From contig CM026403.1 in the NCBI GenBank assembly GCA_014843695.1, forward strand, positions 74,001,688-74,065,687: DNA of 64,000 nucleotides. Reading direction: 5' to 3'. Below are positions 32,857 through 45,821 of the stretch, piece by piece; position 1 is the first letter of the stretch, and each line of letters begins with the position of its first letter. This DNA comes from Archivesica marissinica. Its lineage: Eukaryota; Mollusca; Bivalvia; Venerida; Vesicomyidae. A model generated the notes under the pieces. It did no database searches. It was given only the letters and a program-made list of their open reading frames with translations, and was not told the DNA's origin. The position numbers and the translations under genes were made by a program.

Positions 32857-32943
32857 ACAGGGATTCGGCACGTTTGGGGGTACTAGTATATATATTTTAT
32901 TTAAATATATATACTAGTACCCCCAAACGTGCCGAATCCCTGT
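32857..32943. repeat. Perfect 41-bp inverted repeat with 5-bp loop
   Basis: Left arm 32857-32897 starts ACAGGGATTCGGCACGTTTG; right arm 32903-32943 is its exact complement. The loop is TATTT. A third partial copy (ACGTGCCGAATCCCTGTGG) follows at 32952-32971. As RNA this would fold into an uninterrupted hairpin. Confidence 0.95.
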
Positions 32944-32985
32944 AGTACCCCAAAACGTGCCGAATCCCTGTGGAAACTTAATGTG

Positions 32986-33140
32986 GTCAGGCCTGTCGCT
33001 GGGCATACGCAAGTACGCACGTGCGTATCATTGGTCTCAGAAAATGAAAACTCCAAAAATGCATTAAAACCCCAGGAAGGGGGGTAGTAGGGATACACAG
33101 GCGCCGTGATGTGTGGAGTGGTGGATTAATTGAGCCCATT
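32986..33140. mobile_element. MITE family B, partial copy
   Basis: CAGGCCTGTCGCTGGGCATA then GTACGCACGTGCGTATCA and AAAATGCATTAAAACC follow the same order as the family B copy at 8441. The right end was not found. Confidence 0.55.
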
Positions 33141-33479
33141 GCAAATATGGTGCATCTCGAAATTTAGTTTATGCTATTTTACGTGCTTGTTTAATTGATA
33201 AGGGCGATAGATCATGTATATTATACATCTAGTCTTAACGTATACCTTTATACGGATTGTCGTAAGAATTTTAGTCCTACAATTGTATGTTACAAAATGC
33301 ACTGAAATGCAGGAAATTGCTTCCTCGTTACAAATATTCTCCGGGGGGTATGCCCCGGACACCCCTAGCGTACTCACTCGACGAACACGCATATCTGGCC
33401 GTGCGTATCATCCAAATAGCTCCAGCGACGGTCCTGGTGGTCTCATTCATTTGAAGGATGTTACAAACGCATGGTTGAA

Positions 33480-34260
33480 CATGTTCAGCGCCGTTCGGCT
33501 AGTACCAGAACTAAAAGGTAGTTCATACCAAGATCGCCTGAAAGCACTAAATTACTTACGCTAGGCTACAGAACAGAAGGTTGATAGGGGATCAACTCCA
33601 GGTGTTAAAAATACACAAACACATCGATGATGTTGAATATAGATCATATTTATTCGAAAAATCTTTATCTCAACCAGCCGATCAGAATATAGTATCAACC
33701 ACGCATAACGCGCCTTCATCACTTGCTCCGCCCAAGGTTAGGGTTTTGGTTTGTGTCAAAACCCGTGGTTGGTGTCATTATTCAGTTGGGTGGTTGAGAA
33801 AAAAGGCTTACCATAATTATTAGGCTATCCGATTAGCGCAGTGGTTAACACACTCGCTTCTCACCAATGCAACCTGGGTTCGATCCTCGGACCAGGGAAG
33901 TATGTGAGATGGTACGGTAGCAGACATATCGGATAGGTGGGTTTTCTCCGGGTGCTCCGGTTTCCTCCCACACGAATGACCACATTTACACTTTCATCGG
34001 CGCCAACGAGAGTGATTAATATAAGTTGTTAAAACTTGCTTCGCAATCGTTGAAAATAATTAAAGTTTAATAGATTTTTATTCGCCGTGAGTGTACAAAT
34101 ACACAAATGAACTTGCTGAAACCATTGCACGAGTGAACACAAATATAAAACTAAATTCCTTCACCCACCAAGTTGTGAATGATTGGAACTTTACCAGACT
34201 ACCTGGTAAATGTGAGGCGTAACCATTTAGTGAGTACTAAATTTATGGAACATGGGCTCG
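33480..34260 (+). pseudogene. LINE ORF2 3' fragment, frameshifted and split by a SINE
   Basis: Reads AVRLVPELKGSSYQDRLKAL, then after a frame change RRLIGDQLQVLKIHKHIDDV and EYRSYLFEKSL. After an inserted S2 SINE it resumes with VNTNIKLNSFTHQVVNDWN and LPDYLVN. This order (LVPEL...RLKAL, RR..GD.IQVYKI, then SQRVINDWN-like) is the typical end of non-LTR retrotransposon reverse transcriptase proteins. Frameshifts make it non-functional. Upstream, at 33,330-33,380, a CTCCGGGGGGTATGCCCCGG palindrome belongs to another unclassified repeat. Confidence 0.75.
33832..34072 (+). mobile_element. SINE family S2, complete, nested in the LINE fragment
   Basis: tRNA-like head TCCGATTAGCGCAGTGGTTA (A box) and CTGGGTTCGATCCTCGG (B box); body GGTGGGTTTTCTCCGGGTGC and TCCGGTTTCCTCCCAC; tail AATATAAGTTG, AACTTGCTTCGCAATCG. 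It interrupts the LINE reading pattern, so it is the younger insertion. Confidence 0.9.
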
Positions 34261-34534
34261 ATTTCAAGAACTGTCAGACCAAGACATATCGTCGTATCGA
34301 TCGATTTGATTGGTTCTTAAATAGCCGTCCAATGAAGCGTGCCGTTACATCTGACTCACGACGCATCTACATGTTCGTGTTGGGTTGTATCAACTGATGT
34401 CACTAAAGACTATTTGTTGTATCAGTTTGTATAGTAATACATGTCTGACGTCTGCTGACTCGCTTTTCAAAACTTTAAAGAAACTTCATAAAAGTTAGGA
34501 AACCAAATTGTTATAAAACTAATAAATGTGGATG

Positions 34535-34858
34535 CCGTGATGGCGTAGTTGTAATGCGTTCGCTATGCATAGCGAGTGTGAAAGGCCCGGAGTTTGCGAC
34601 CCGCAGTAGTAGTGTGTTTTACGTTTATTTATCGTCGCTACCAGATGCCCATATGAGCGACGCCTCCTGAAGAGATCAGTCATTTTAGATTTTGGAGGAT
34701 AGTACATAATACAGACGGAGACCCATTCCAGAATATCCTCTGGTTCTTTTACGTGCACGGTGTAAAGCACCGACACGAGACCTCGGTTTAACGTGCCATC
34801 TGAAAGACTGTTAATTTGATTAGAATCAGACGGGGGATCGAACCTGCGATCCCTGGAT
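34535..34858 (+). mobile_element. Dispersed repeat S4 with tRNA-like head
   Basis: Starts GCCGTGATGGCGTAGTTGTA and CGGAGTTTGCGACCCG (degraded A and B boxes), then TTTATTTATCGTCGCTACCA, CATATGAGCGACGCCTCCTG and GTGCCATCTGAAAGACTGTT. It ends with GGGGGATCGAACCTGCGATCC, a second B-box-like string on the other strand, so the unit may be a composite of two SINEs. Confidence 0.7.
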
Positions 34859-34863
34859 TACCA

Positions 34864-35092
34864 AGTCGTGATAGCACAGTGGATGCGCGTTCGCTTCAGG
34901 TGCGAAAGGTCCGGAGTTCGAGTCCCGCTGGAGCCGTTACGATTGTGCCCTTAGGCAAGGCATTTAAATTCCACGTTGCCTCTTCTCTCTCCCTCGTGGC
35001 GATGGATTCCACCAGGAATGAGGTCTCGAGAGTGATTTATATAAGTTGAAATAACTTGTTTCGCAATCGAGCTAAAATAAATTTGTATAAAC
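34864..35092 (+). mobile_element. SINE family S3
   Basis: tRNA-like head AAGTCGTGATAGCACAGTGG and GTCCGGAGTTCGAGTCCCGC; body GTGCCCTTAGGCAAGGCATT, reminiscent of the conserved central domain seen in several animal SINE groups; tail TATATAAGTTGAAATAACTT, GTTTCGCAATCG, shared with S2. It therefore has a different head and body from S2 but the same 3' tail. Confidence 0.85.
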
Positions 35093-35424
35093 AAATTTTT
35101 TAAAAACCAATCCAGCGTGTTAACCACTGGACTACAGATCCATCTGTAAGTCCCGCAGTAGATCGGTTATAAAATAGCTGTCCAATGGAACCGACCGTTA
35201 CATTGAACTTACGACACATCACAGTTATGAAAACCATGGGCAGTCAATACATACTTCGTTCTGTTAATATGACCATGGTACATGCAGGTCTTTTGATTCT
35301 GTTTTACATTGGCATACAAAACATCACACCACTAACTGAACTTACTGATCATGACATTTAGCTTATATGAATATTTGTAACAGCAACACAAAGATAAATG
35401 TTCAAGAAGAAATGAGGGGGGGGG

Positions 35425-35570
35425 GGCGTAGCCGAATTATTAAGGTCGTTGAATTCAAATCACTCGCCCTTACCCCCCCCCTCCACACACGCACGCACGC
35501 AAGCGCGCACACGCACTGACACGCACGCACGCAGGCACGCACTGGTGTAGGTTCGAATCCCACTTGGGTG
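35425..35570 (+). pseudogene. tRNA-like sequence (Leu/Ser type) split by a CA/GC-rich simple repeat
   Basis: GGCGTAGCCGAATTATTAAG and GTTGAATTCAAATCACTCGC resemble the D arm and anticodon arm of a class II tRNA; TAGGTTCGAATCCCACTTGG resembles the T arm. Between them lie about 80 bp of C run and CACGCACGCACGC repeats, where the variable arm should be. It cannot fold as a tRNA; it is probably a SINE head or pseudogene. Confidence 0.5.
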
Positions 35571-35722
35571 TCGATTTCTTTCATGTGTGGAAGTTATCCA
35601 GTTAGCAGACGCTTGTGGTCTGGACAAAAACATTGTATGTCTCGTGTCAAGTCTATATAGTGTATCATAGTGTTCTTCGCACGTGCCTGTACTACTAATG
35701 GTCTCCAGCCATCAATACCAGC

Positions 35723-36028
35723 CAGGCAAGTAGCTACTATAAGGCAATGAAGGCCCAGAGCCTGCAGATTGTCCCAGAAAATGAATAATTTAAAATACCG
35801 AAAATGCAATAAAAACTGTAGGGAGGATATGATGGGTGTACATCTCTGAAAATATCGATATTTCAACATCTAAGACGTACATTAAAATGCGTCACAGTGC
35901 ACCATTGACGTGCTAGGATTCAACATGTTCCTGTGGGAATAAACCCCATTTAACAACAGTAATTTGCATCTTTGATGCTCAATTTAATAGTCGGGCGTGC
36001 AATTTCAAAATCGCTAGCTACGCCCCTG
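35723..36028. mobile_element. MITE family B copy
   Basis: Left end CAGGCAAGTAGCTACTA and inverted right end CAGGGGCGTAGCTAGCG, about 306 bp apart. AAAATGCAATAAAAACTG inside also matches the copy at 8441. No clear target duplication. Confidence 0.7.
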
Positions 36029-36149
36029 GCTGCTGGATAGTCGTCAGAGCTTAGCTGTCCGTACGACCATAAACCATAAAACAAATTACAAAATGAAGAA
36101 GAAGTGTTTGGTTCGTCAATGCAACCATGTGAAAGCGAGCACGATGAAG

Positions 36150-39100
36150 TGACTTTGGCGGGTGAGACTTGTAACGCCAGCAGTGATTGGAGGGTGAGAC
36201 TTGTAACGCCAGCAGTGATTGGTGGGTGAGACTTGTAACGCCAGCAGTGATTGGAGGGTGAGACTTGTAACGCCAGCAGTGATTGGAGGGTGAGACTTGT
36301 GACGCCAGCAGTGATTGCAGGGTGAGACTTGTAACGCCAGCAGTGATTGGAGGGTGAAACTTGTGACGCTAGCAGTGGTAGGAGGTGAGATTGGTGACGC
36401 TAGCAGTGGTTGGAAGGTGACCCTGGTGACGCTAGCAGTGGTTGGAAGGTGGGACTGGTGACGCCAGCAGTGGCTGGAAGGTGAGACTGGTGATGCTAGC
36501 AGTGGATGAAGGGTGAGACTGGTGACGCCAGCAGAGGTTGACGGGTGAGACTGGTGACATCAGCAGTTGTTGTAAGGTGAGACTGGTGACGCTAACAGTT
36601 GTTGAAGGGTGATACTGGTGACGCTAGCAATGGTTGGCAGGTGATACTGGTGACGCTAGCAGTGGTTGTATGGTGAGGCTGGTGACGCCAGTAGTGGTTG
36701 GAAGGTGAGACTGGTGACGCCAGCAGTGCTTGTATGGTGAGATTGGTGACGCCAGCAGTGGTATGAAGGTGAGACTGGTGACGCAATCAGTGGTTGAAGG
36801 GTGAGACTGGTGACACCAGCAGTGGCTGCAGGGTGAGACTGGTGACGCTAGCAGTGGTTGGAAGTTGAGACAGGCGGCGCCAGCATTGGGTGAAGGGTGA
36901 GACTGGTGACGCTAGCAGTGGTTAAAGGGTGAGACTGGTGACGCCAGCATTGGTTGAAGGGTGAACCTGGTGACGCCAGCAGTGGTTGGAAGGTGGGACT
37001 GGTGACGCCAGCAGTGGTTGGAAGGTGAGAGTGGTGACGCCAGCAGTGGTTGGAAGGTGAGATTGGTGACACCAGCAGTGGTTGTATGGTGAGACTGGTG
37101 ACGCCAGCAGTGGTGTGAAGGTGAGACTGGTGACGCAAGCAGTGGTTGAAGGGTGAGACTGGTGTCACCAGCAGTGGCTGCAGGGTGAGACTGGTGACGC
37201 TAGCAGTGGTTGGAAGTTGAGACTGGCGGCGCCAGCATTGGGTGAAGGGTGAGACTGGTGAGGCTAGCAGTGGTTAAAGGGTGAGACTGGTGATGCCAGC
37301 ATTGGTTGAAGGGTGAGCCTGGTGACGCCAGCAGTGGTTGGAAGGTGGGACTGGTGACGCCAGCAGTGGTTGGAAGGTGAGACTGGTGACGCTAGCAGTG
37401 GTTGAAGGGTAAGACTGGTGACGCTAGCAGTGGTTGAAGGGTGAGACTGGTGACGCTAGCAGTGGTTGGAGGGTGAGACTGGTGACGCTAGCAGTGGGTG
37501 AATGGTGAGACTGGTGATGTCAGCAGTGGGTGAAGGGTGAGACTGGTGACGCCAGCAGTGGTTGAAGTGTGAGACTGGTGACGCTAGCAGTGGTTGAAGG
37601 GTGAGACTGGTGACGCTAGCATTGGTTGAAAGGTGAGACTGGTGACGCTAGCAGTGGTTGGAAGTTGAGACTGGCGGCGCCAGCATTGGGTGAAGGGTGA
37701 GACTGGTGACGCTAGCAGTGGTTAAAGGGTGAGACTTGTGACGCCAGCAGTGATTGCAGGGTGAGACTTGTAACGCCAGCAGTGATTGGAGGGTGAAACT
37801 TGTGACGCTAGCAGTGGTAGGAGGTGAGATTGGTGACGCTAGCAGTGGCTGGAAGGTGACCCTGGTGACGCTAGCAGTGGTTGGAAGGTGGGACTGGTGA
37901 CGCCAGCAGTGGCTGGAAGGTGAGACTGGTGATGCTAGCAGTGGTTGAAGGGTGAGACTGGTGACGCCAGCAGAGGTTGACGGGTGAGACTGGTGACATC
38001 ATCAGTTGTTGTAAGGTGAGACTGGTGACGCTAACAGTTGTTGAAGGGTGATACTGGTGACGCTAGCAATGGTTGGCAGGTGATACTGGTGACGCTAGCA
38101 GTGGTTGGAAGGTGAGACTGGTGACGCCAGCAGTGGTTGTATGGTGAGACTGGTGACGCCAGCAGTGGTATGAAGGTGAGACTGGTGACGCAAGCAGTGG
38201 TTGAAGGGTGAGACTGGTGACACCAGCAGTGGCTGCAGGGTGAGACTGGTGACGCTAGCAGTGGTTGGAAGTTGAGACTGGCGGCGCCAGCATTGGGTGA
38301 AGGGTGAGACTGGTGAGGCTAGCAGTGGTTAAAGGGTGAGACTGGTGATGCCAGCATTGGTTGAAGGGTGAGCCTGGTGACGCCAGCAGTGGTTGGAAGG
38401 TGGTGGTGGTGGGGTAGACTGGTGACGCTAGCAGTGGTTAAAGGGTGAGACTGGTGACGCTAGCAGTGGTTGGAGGGTGAGACTGGTGACGCTAGCAGTG
38501 GGTGAATGGTGAGACTGGTGATGTCAGCAGTGGGTGAAGGGTGAGACTGGTGACGCCAGCAGTGGTTGAAGTGTGAGACTGGTGACGCTAGCAGTGGTTG
38601 AAGGGTGAGACTGGTGACGCTAGCATTGGTTGAAAGGTGAGACTGGTGACGCTAGCAGTGGTTGGAAGTTGAGACTGGCGGCGCCAGCATTGGGTGAAGG
38701 GTGAGACTGGTGACGCTAGCAGTGGTTAAAGGGTGAGACTGGTGACGCCAGCATTGGTTGAAGGGTGAGCCTGGTGACGCCAGCACTGGTTGGAAGGTGG
38801 GACTGGTGACGCCAGCAGTGGTTGGAAGGTGAGACTGGTGACGCTAGCAGTGGTTGAAGGGTGAGACTGGTGACGCTAGCAGTGGTTGAAGGGTGAGACT
38901 GGTGACGCTAGCATTGGTTGAAAGGTGAGACTGGTGACGCTAGCAGTGGGTGAATGGTGAGACTGGTGATGTCAGCAGTGGGTGAAGGGTGAGACTGGTG
39001 ACGCTAGCATTGGGTGAAGGGTGAGACTGGTGACGCTAGCGGTGGGTGAATGGTGAGACTGGTGATGTCAGCAGTGGGTGAAGGGTGAGACTGGTGACGC

Positions 39101-42100
39101 TAGCATTGGGTGAAGGGTGAGACTGGTGACGCTAGCAGTGGGTGGTAGGGTGAGACTGGTGACGCTAGCAGTGGTTGGAAGGTGATACTGGTGACGCTAG
39201 CAGTGGTTTTTTAGGGTGAGCATGGTGACGCTAGCAGTTGTTGGTAGGGTGAGACCGGTGACGCTAGGGTGGTTGTAGGGTGAGCATGGTGACGCTAGCA
39301 GTTGTTGGTAGGGTGAGACTGGTGACGCTAACAGTGGTTGTAGGGTGAACATGGTGACGCTAGCAGTTGTTGGTAGGGTGAGACTGGTGACGCAGCAATG
39401 GTTGGAGGGTGAGACTGGTGACGCTAGCAGTAGTTGGAAGGTGAGATTGGTGACGCTGGCAGTGGTTGGGAGGTGAGACTGGCGACACTAGCAGTTGTTG
39501 GTAGGGTGAGACTGGTGATGCTAGCAGTGGTTGTAGTGTGAGACTGTTGACGCCAGCAGTGGTTATAGTGTGAGACTGGTGACGCTAGCAGTGGTTGGAA
39601 GGTGCGACTGGTGACGCTAGCAGTGGTTGGTAGGGTGAGACCGGTGACGCTAGGGTGGTTGTAGGGTGAGCATGGTGACGCTTGCAGTGATTGGTAGGGT
39701 GAGACTGGTGACGCTAACAGTGGTTGTAGGGTGAACATGGTGACGCTAGCAGTTGTTGGTAGGGTGAGACTGGTGACGCCAGCAATGGTTGGAGGGTGAG
39801 ACTGGTGACGCTAGCAGTAGTTGGAAGGTGAGATTGGTGACGCTGGCAGTGGTTGGGAGGTGAAACTGGCGACGCTAGCAGTTGTTGGTAGGGTGAGACT
39901 GGTGACGCTAGCAGTGGTTGTAGTGTGAGACTGGTGACGCCAGCAGTGGTTGGAGTGTGAGACAGGTGACGCCAGCAGTGGTTGGAAGGTGCGACTGGTG
40001 ACGCTAGCAATGGTTGGAAGGTGAGACTGGTGACACTAGCAGTGGCTGCAGGGTGAGACTTGTGACGCCATCAGTTGTTGGAAGGTGAGATTGGTGACAC
40101 CAGCAGTGGTTGTAGGGTGAGACTGGTGACGCCAGCAGTGGTTGGAAGGTGAGACTGGTGACGCTAGCAATGGTTGAAGGGTGAGACTGGTGACACCAGC
40201 AGTGGCTGCAGGGTGAGACTGGTGACGCAAGCAGTGGTTGAAGGGTGAGACTGGTGACACTAGCAGTGGCTGCAGGGTGAGACTGGTGACACCAGCAGTG
40301 GTTGGGAGGTGAGACTGGTGACGCCAGCAGTGGTTGTAGAGTGAGACTGGTGACGCTAGCAGTGGTTGGAGGGTGAGACTGGCAGCGCCAGCATTGGGTG
40401 AAGGGTGAGATTGGTGACGCTAGCAGTGGTTGGAGGGTGAGACTGGCGGCGCCAGCATTGGGTGAAGCGTGAGACTGGTGACGCTAGCAGTGGCAAAAGG
40501 GTGAGACTGGTGACGCCAGCGGTGATTGGAGGGTGAGACTTGTGACGCTAGCAGTGGTAGGAGGTGAGATTGATGACGCTAGCAGTGGTTGGAAGGTGAG
40601 ACTGGTGACGCTAGCAGTGGTTGGTAGGGTGAGACTGGTGACGCAAGCAGTGGTTGAAGGGTGAGACTGGTGACGCCAGCATTGGTTGGAAGGTGAGACT
40701 GGTGACGCTAGCAATGGTTGGAAGGTGAGACTGGTGACGCTAGCAGTGGTTGGAAGGTGAGACTGGTGACGCTAGCAGTGGTTGTAGGGTGAGACTAGTG
40801 ACGCTAGCAGTGGTTGGTAGGGTGAGACTGGTGACGCCATCAGTGGTTGGAGGGTGAGACTGGTGACGCCAGCAGTGGTTGGAAGGTGAGACTGGTGACG
40901 CTAGCAGTGGTTGAAGGGTGAGACTGGTGATGTTAGCAGTGGGTGAAGGGTGAGACTGGTGATGTTAGCAGTGGGTGAAGGGTGAGACTGGTGACTCTAG
41001 CATGGGTGGTAGGGTGAGACTGGTGACGCTAGCAGTGGGTGAAGGGTGAGACTGGTGATGTTAGCAGTGGGTGAAGGGTGAGACTGGTGACGCTAGCAGT
41101 GGGTGAAGGGTGAGACTGGTGATGTTAGCAGTGGTTGAAGGGTGAGACTGGTGACGCCAGCAGTGGTTGGAAGGTGAGACTGGTGACGCTAGCAGTGGTT
41201 GGGAGGTGAGACTGGCAAAGCTAGCAGTGGTTGTAGGGTGAGACTGGTGACGCTAGCAGTGGTTGGAGGGTGAGACTGGTGACGCTAGCAGTGGTTGTAG
41301 GGTGAGACTGGTGACGCTAGCAGTGGTTGTAGGGTGAGACTGGCGACGCTAGCAGTGGTTGTAGTGTGAGACTGGTGACGCCAGCAGTGGTTGGAAGGTG
41401 AGACTGCTGATGCTAGCAGTGGTTGTAGTGTGAGACTGGTGACGCCAGCAGTGGTTGTAGTGTGAGACTGGTGACGCCAGCAGTGGTTGGAAGGTGAGAC
41501 TGGTGACGCCAGCAGTGGTTGGAATGTGAGACTGGTGACGCCAGCAGTGGTTGGAAGGTGCGACTGGTGACGCTAGCAATGGTTGGAAGGTGAGACTGGT
41601 GACACCAGCAGTGGCTGCAGGGTGAGACTGGTGACGCCATCAGTTGTTGGAAGGTGAGATTGGTGACACCAGCAGTGGTTGTAGGGTGAGACTGGTGACG
41701 CCAGCAGTGGTTGGAAGGTGAGACTGGTGACGCTAGCAATGGTTGAAGGGTGAGACTGTTGACACCAGCAGTGGCTGCAGGGTGAGACTGGTGACGCAAG
41801 CAGTGGTTGAAGGGTGAGACTGGTGACACCAGCAGTGGCTGCAGGGTGAGACTGGTGACACCAGCAGTGGTTGGGAGGTGAGACTGGTGACGCCAGCAGT
41901 GGTTGTAGAGTGAGATTGGTGACGCTAGCAGTGGTTGGAGGGTGAGACTGGCGGCCACAGCATTGGGTGAAGGGTGAGACTGGTGACGCTAGCAGTGGCT
42001 AAAGGGTGAGACTGGTGACGCCATCGGTGATTGGAGGGTGAGACTTGTGACGCTAGCAGTGGTAGGAGGTGAGATTGGTGACGCTAGCAATGGTTTGAAG

Positions 42101-45100
42101 GTGAGACTGGTGACGCTAGCAGTGGTTGGAGGGTGAGACTGGTGACGCTAGCAGTGGTTGTAGGGTGAGACTGGTGACGCTAGCAGTGGTTGTAGGATGA
42201 GACTGGCGACGCTAGCAGTTGTTGTAGTGTGAGACTGGTGAAGCCAGCAGTGGTTGGAAGCTGAGACTGGTGACGCTATCAGTGGTTGGAATTTGAGACT
42301 GTTGACGCCAACAGTGGCTGGAAGGTGAGACTGGTGACGCTAGCAGTGATTGGAAGGTGAGACTGATGATGCTAGCAGTGGTTGAAAGGTGAGACTGGCG
42401 ACGCTAGCAGTGGTTGTAGGGTGAGACTGATGACGCTAGCAGTGGTTGGAAGGTGAGACTGGTGACGCTAGCAGTGGTTGTAGGGTGAGACTAGTGACGC
42501 TAGCAGTGGTTGGTAGGGTGAGACTGGTGACGCCATCAGTGGTTGGAGGGTGAGACTGGTGATGCCAGCAGTGGTTGTAGTGTGAGACTGGTGACGCTAG
42601 CAGTGGTTGGAAGGTGAGACTGGTGACGCAAGCAGTGGTTGAAGGGTGAGACTGGTGACACCAGCAGTGGCTGCAGGGTGAGACTGGTGACGCCATCAGT
42701 GGTTGGAAGTGAGATTGGTGACACCAGCAGTGGTTGTAGGGTGAGACTGGTGACGCCAGCAGTGGTTGGAAGGTGAGACTGGTGACGCTAGCAATGGTTG
42801 AAGGTGAGACTGGTGACACCAGCAGTGGCTGCAGGGTGAGACTGGTGACGCAAGCAGTGGTTGAAGGGTGAGACTGGTGACACCAGCAGTGGCTGCAGTG
42901 TGAGACTGGTGACACCAGCATTGGTTGGGATGTGAGACTGGTGACGCCAGCAGTGGTTGTAGAGTGAGACTGGTGACGCTAGCAGTGGTTGGAGGGTGAG
43001 ACTGGCAGCGCCAGCATTGGGTGAAGGGTGAGACTGGTGACGCTAGCAGTGGTTGGAGGGTGAGACTGGCGGCCACAGCATTGGGTGAAGGGTGAGACTG
43101 GTGACTCTAGCAGTGGCTAAAGGGTGAGACTGGTGACGCCAGCGGTGATTGGAGGGTGAGACTTGTGACGCTAGCAGTGGTAGGAGGTGAGATTGGTGAC
43201 GCTAGCAATGGTTGGAAGGTGAGACTGGTGACGCTAGCAGTGGTTGGAGGGTGAGACTGGTGACGCTAGCAGTGGTTGAGGGTGAGACTGGACGCTAGCA
43301 GTGGTTGTAGGGTGAGACTGGTGACGCTAGCAGTGGTTGTAGTGTGAGACTGGTGACGCCAGCAGTGGTTGGAAGGTGAGACTGGTGACGCTAGCAGTGG
43401 TTGGAAGGTGAGACTGGTGACGCCAGCATTGGTTGGAAGGTGAGACTGGTGACGCTAGCAGTGGTTGGAAGGTGAGACTGGTGACGCTAGCAGTGGTTGG
43501 AAGGTGAGACTGGTGACGCTAGCAGTGGTTGTAGGGTGAGACTGGTGACGCTAGCAGTGGTTGGAAGGTGAGACTGGTGACGCTAGCAGTGGTTGTAGGG
43601 TGAGACTGGTGACGCTAGCAGTGGTTGGTAGGGTGAGACTGGTGACGCCAGCAGTGGTTGGAGGGTGAGACTGGTGACGCCAGCAGTGGTTGGAGGGTGA
43701 GACTGGTGACGCCAGCAGTGGTTGGAAGGTGCGACTGGTGACGCTAGCAATGGTGGAAGGTGAGACTGGTGACACCAGCAGTGGCTGCAGGGTGAGACTG
43801 GTGACGCCATCAGTTGTTGGAAGGTGAGATGGTGACACCAGCAGTGGTTGTAGGGTGAGACTGGTGACGCCAGCAGTGGTTGGAAGGTGAGACTGGTGAC
43901 GCTAGCAATGGTTGAAGGGTGAGACTGGTGACCCAGCAGTGGCTGCAGGGTGAGACTGGTGACGCAAGCAGTGGTTGAAGGGTGAGACTGGTGACGCCAG
44001 CAGTGGTTGGAGGGTGAGACTGGTGACGCTAGCAGTGGTTGGAGGTGAGACTGGTGACGCCAGCAGTGGTTGTAGGGTGAGACTGGTGACGCTAGCAGTG
44101 GTTGGAGGGTGAGACTGGTGACGCTAGCAGTGGTTGAAGGGTGAGACTGGTGACGCTAGCAGTGGTTGGAGGGTGAGACTGGTGACGCTAGCAGTGGTTG
44201 AAGGGTGAGACTGGTGACGCCAGCATTGGTTGGAAGGTGAGACTGGTGACGCTAGCAATGGTTGGAAGGTGAGACTGGTGACGCTAGCAGTGGTTGGAAG
44301 GTGAGACTGGTGATGCCAGCAGTGGTTGTAGTGTGAGACTGGTGACGCTAGCAGTGGTTGGAAGTTGAGATGGTGACTCAAGCAGTGGTTGAAGGGTGAG
44401 ACTGGTGACACCAGCAGTGGCTGTAGGGTGAGACTGGTGACGCTAGCAGTGGTTGGAAGGTGAGACTGGTGACGCTAGCAATGGTTGTAGTGTGAGACTG
44501 GTGACGCCAGCAATGGTTGGAAAGTGAGACTGGTGACGCTAGCAATGGTTGGAAGGTGAGACTGGTAACGCTAGCAGTGGTTGGAAGGTGAGACTGGTGA
44601 TGCCAGCAGTGGTTGTAGTGTGAGAGTGGTGACGCTAGCAGTGGTTGGAAGGTGAGACTGGTGACGCAAGCAGTGGTTGAAGGGTGAGACTGGTGACACC
44701 AGCAGTGGCTGTAGGGTGAGACTGGTGACGCTAGCAGTGGTTGGAATGTGAGACTGGTGACGCAAGCAGTGGTTGAAGGGTGAGACTGGTGACACCAGCA
44801 GTGGCTGTAGGGTGAGACTGGTGACGCCATCAGTTGTTGAAAGGTGAGATTGGTGACACCAGCAGTTGTTGTAGGGTGAGACTGGGGACGCTAGCAATGG
44901 TTGTAGTGTGAGACTGGTGACGCCAGCAGTGGTTGGAAGGTGATACTGGTGACGCAAGCAGTTGTTGGTAGGGTGAGACTGGTGACACCAGCATTGGTTG
45001 GAGGATGAGACTGGTGACGCTATCAGTGGTTGCAGGGTGAGACTGGTGACGCTAGCAGTGGTTGGAAGGTGAGACTGGCGGCGCCAGCATTGGGTGAAGG

Positions 45101-45821
45101 GTGAGACTGGTGACGCTAGCAGTTGTTAAAGGGTGAGACTGATGACGCCAGCATTGGTTGAAGGGTGAGCCTGGTGTCGCCAGCAATGGTTGGAAGGTGG
45201 GACTGGTGACGCTAGCAGTGGTTGAAGGGTGAGACTGGTGACGCTAGCATTGGTTGAAGGATGAGACTGGTGACGCTAGCAGTGGGTGAAGGGTGAGACT
45301 GGTGATGTTAGTAGTGGGTGAAGGGTGAGACTGGTGACGCTAGCATTGGGTGAAGGGTGAGACTGGTGACGCTAGCAGTGGTTGGAAGGTGAGACTTGTG
45401 ACGCTAGCAGTGGTTGGTAGGGTGAGACTGGTGACGCTAGCAGTGGTGTTTTAGGGTGAGCATGGTGACGCTAGCCGTGGTTGGTAGGGTGAGACCGGTG
45501 ACATTAGCGGTGGTTGTAGGGTGAGCATGGTGACGCTTGCAGTGGTTGAAGGGTGAGACTGGTGACGCTAGCAGTGGTTGGAAGGTGAGACTGATGACGC
45601 TATCAGTGGTTGTAGGGTGAACATGGTGACGCTAGCAGTTGTTGGTAGGGTGAGACTGGTGACGCTAGCAGTGGTTGGAAGGTGAGACTGATGACGCTAT
45701 CAGTGGTTGTAGGGTGAACATGGTGACGCTAGCAGTTGTTGGTAGGGTGAGCCTGGTGACGCCAGCAGTGGTTGGAAGGTGAGACTGGTGACGCCAGCAG
45801 TGGTTGGAAGATGAGACTCGT
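36150..45821. repeat. Giant 32-bp minisatellite (~9.7 kb, ~300 copies)
   Basis: Units of about 32 bp read GGTGAGACTGGTGACGCTAG then CAGTGGTTGGAA, with variants CGCCAGCAG, GGTTGAAGG, GGTTGTAGG and GGCTGCAGG. Long stretches repeat in the same variant order (for example 36,840-37,330 and 38,240-38,400), showing higher-order duplication. The first eight units are a distinct subtype with ACTTGTAACGCCAGCAGTGA. The array runs into the assembly gap. Open minus-strand frames (LLASPVSPSNHCWRHQSH) are repeat translations. Confidence 0.96.

Noticed and set aside
36592..44957. Minus-strand frames rich in SPVSPSNHCWRHQSH
   Set aside because: Translations of the 32-bp minisatellite.
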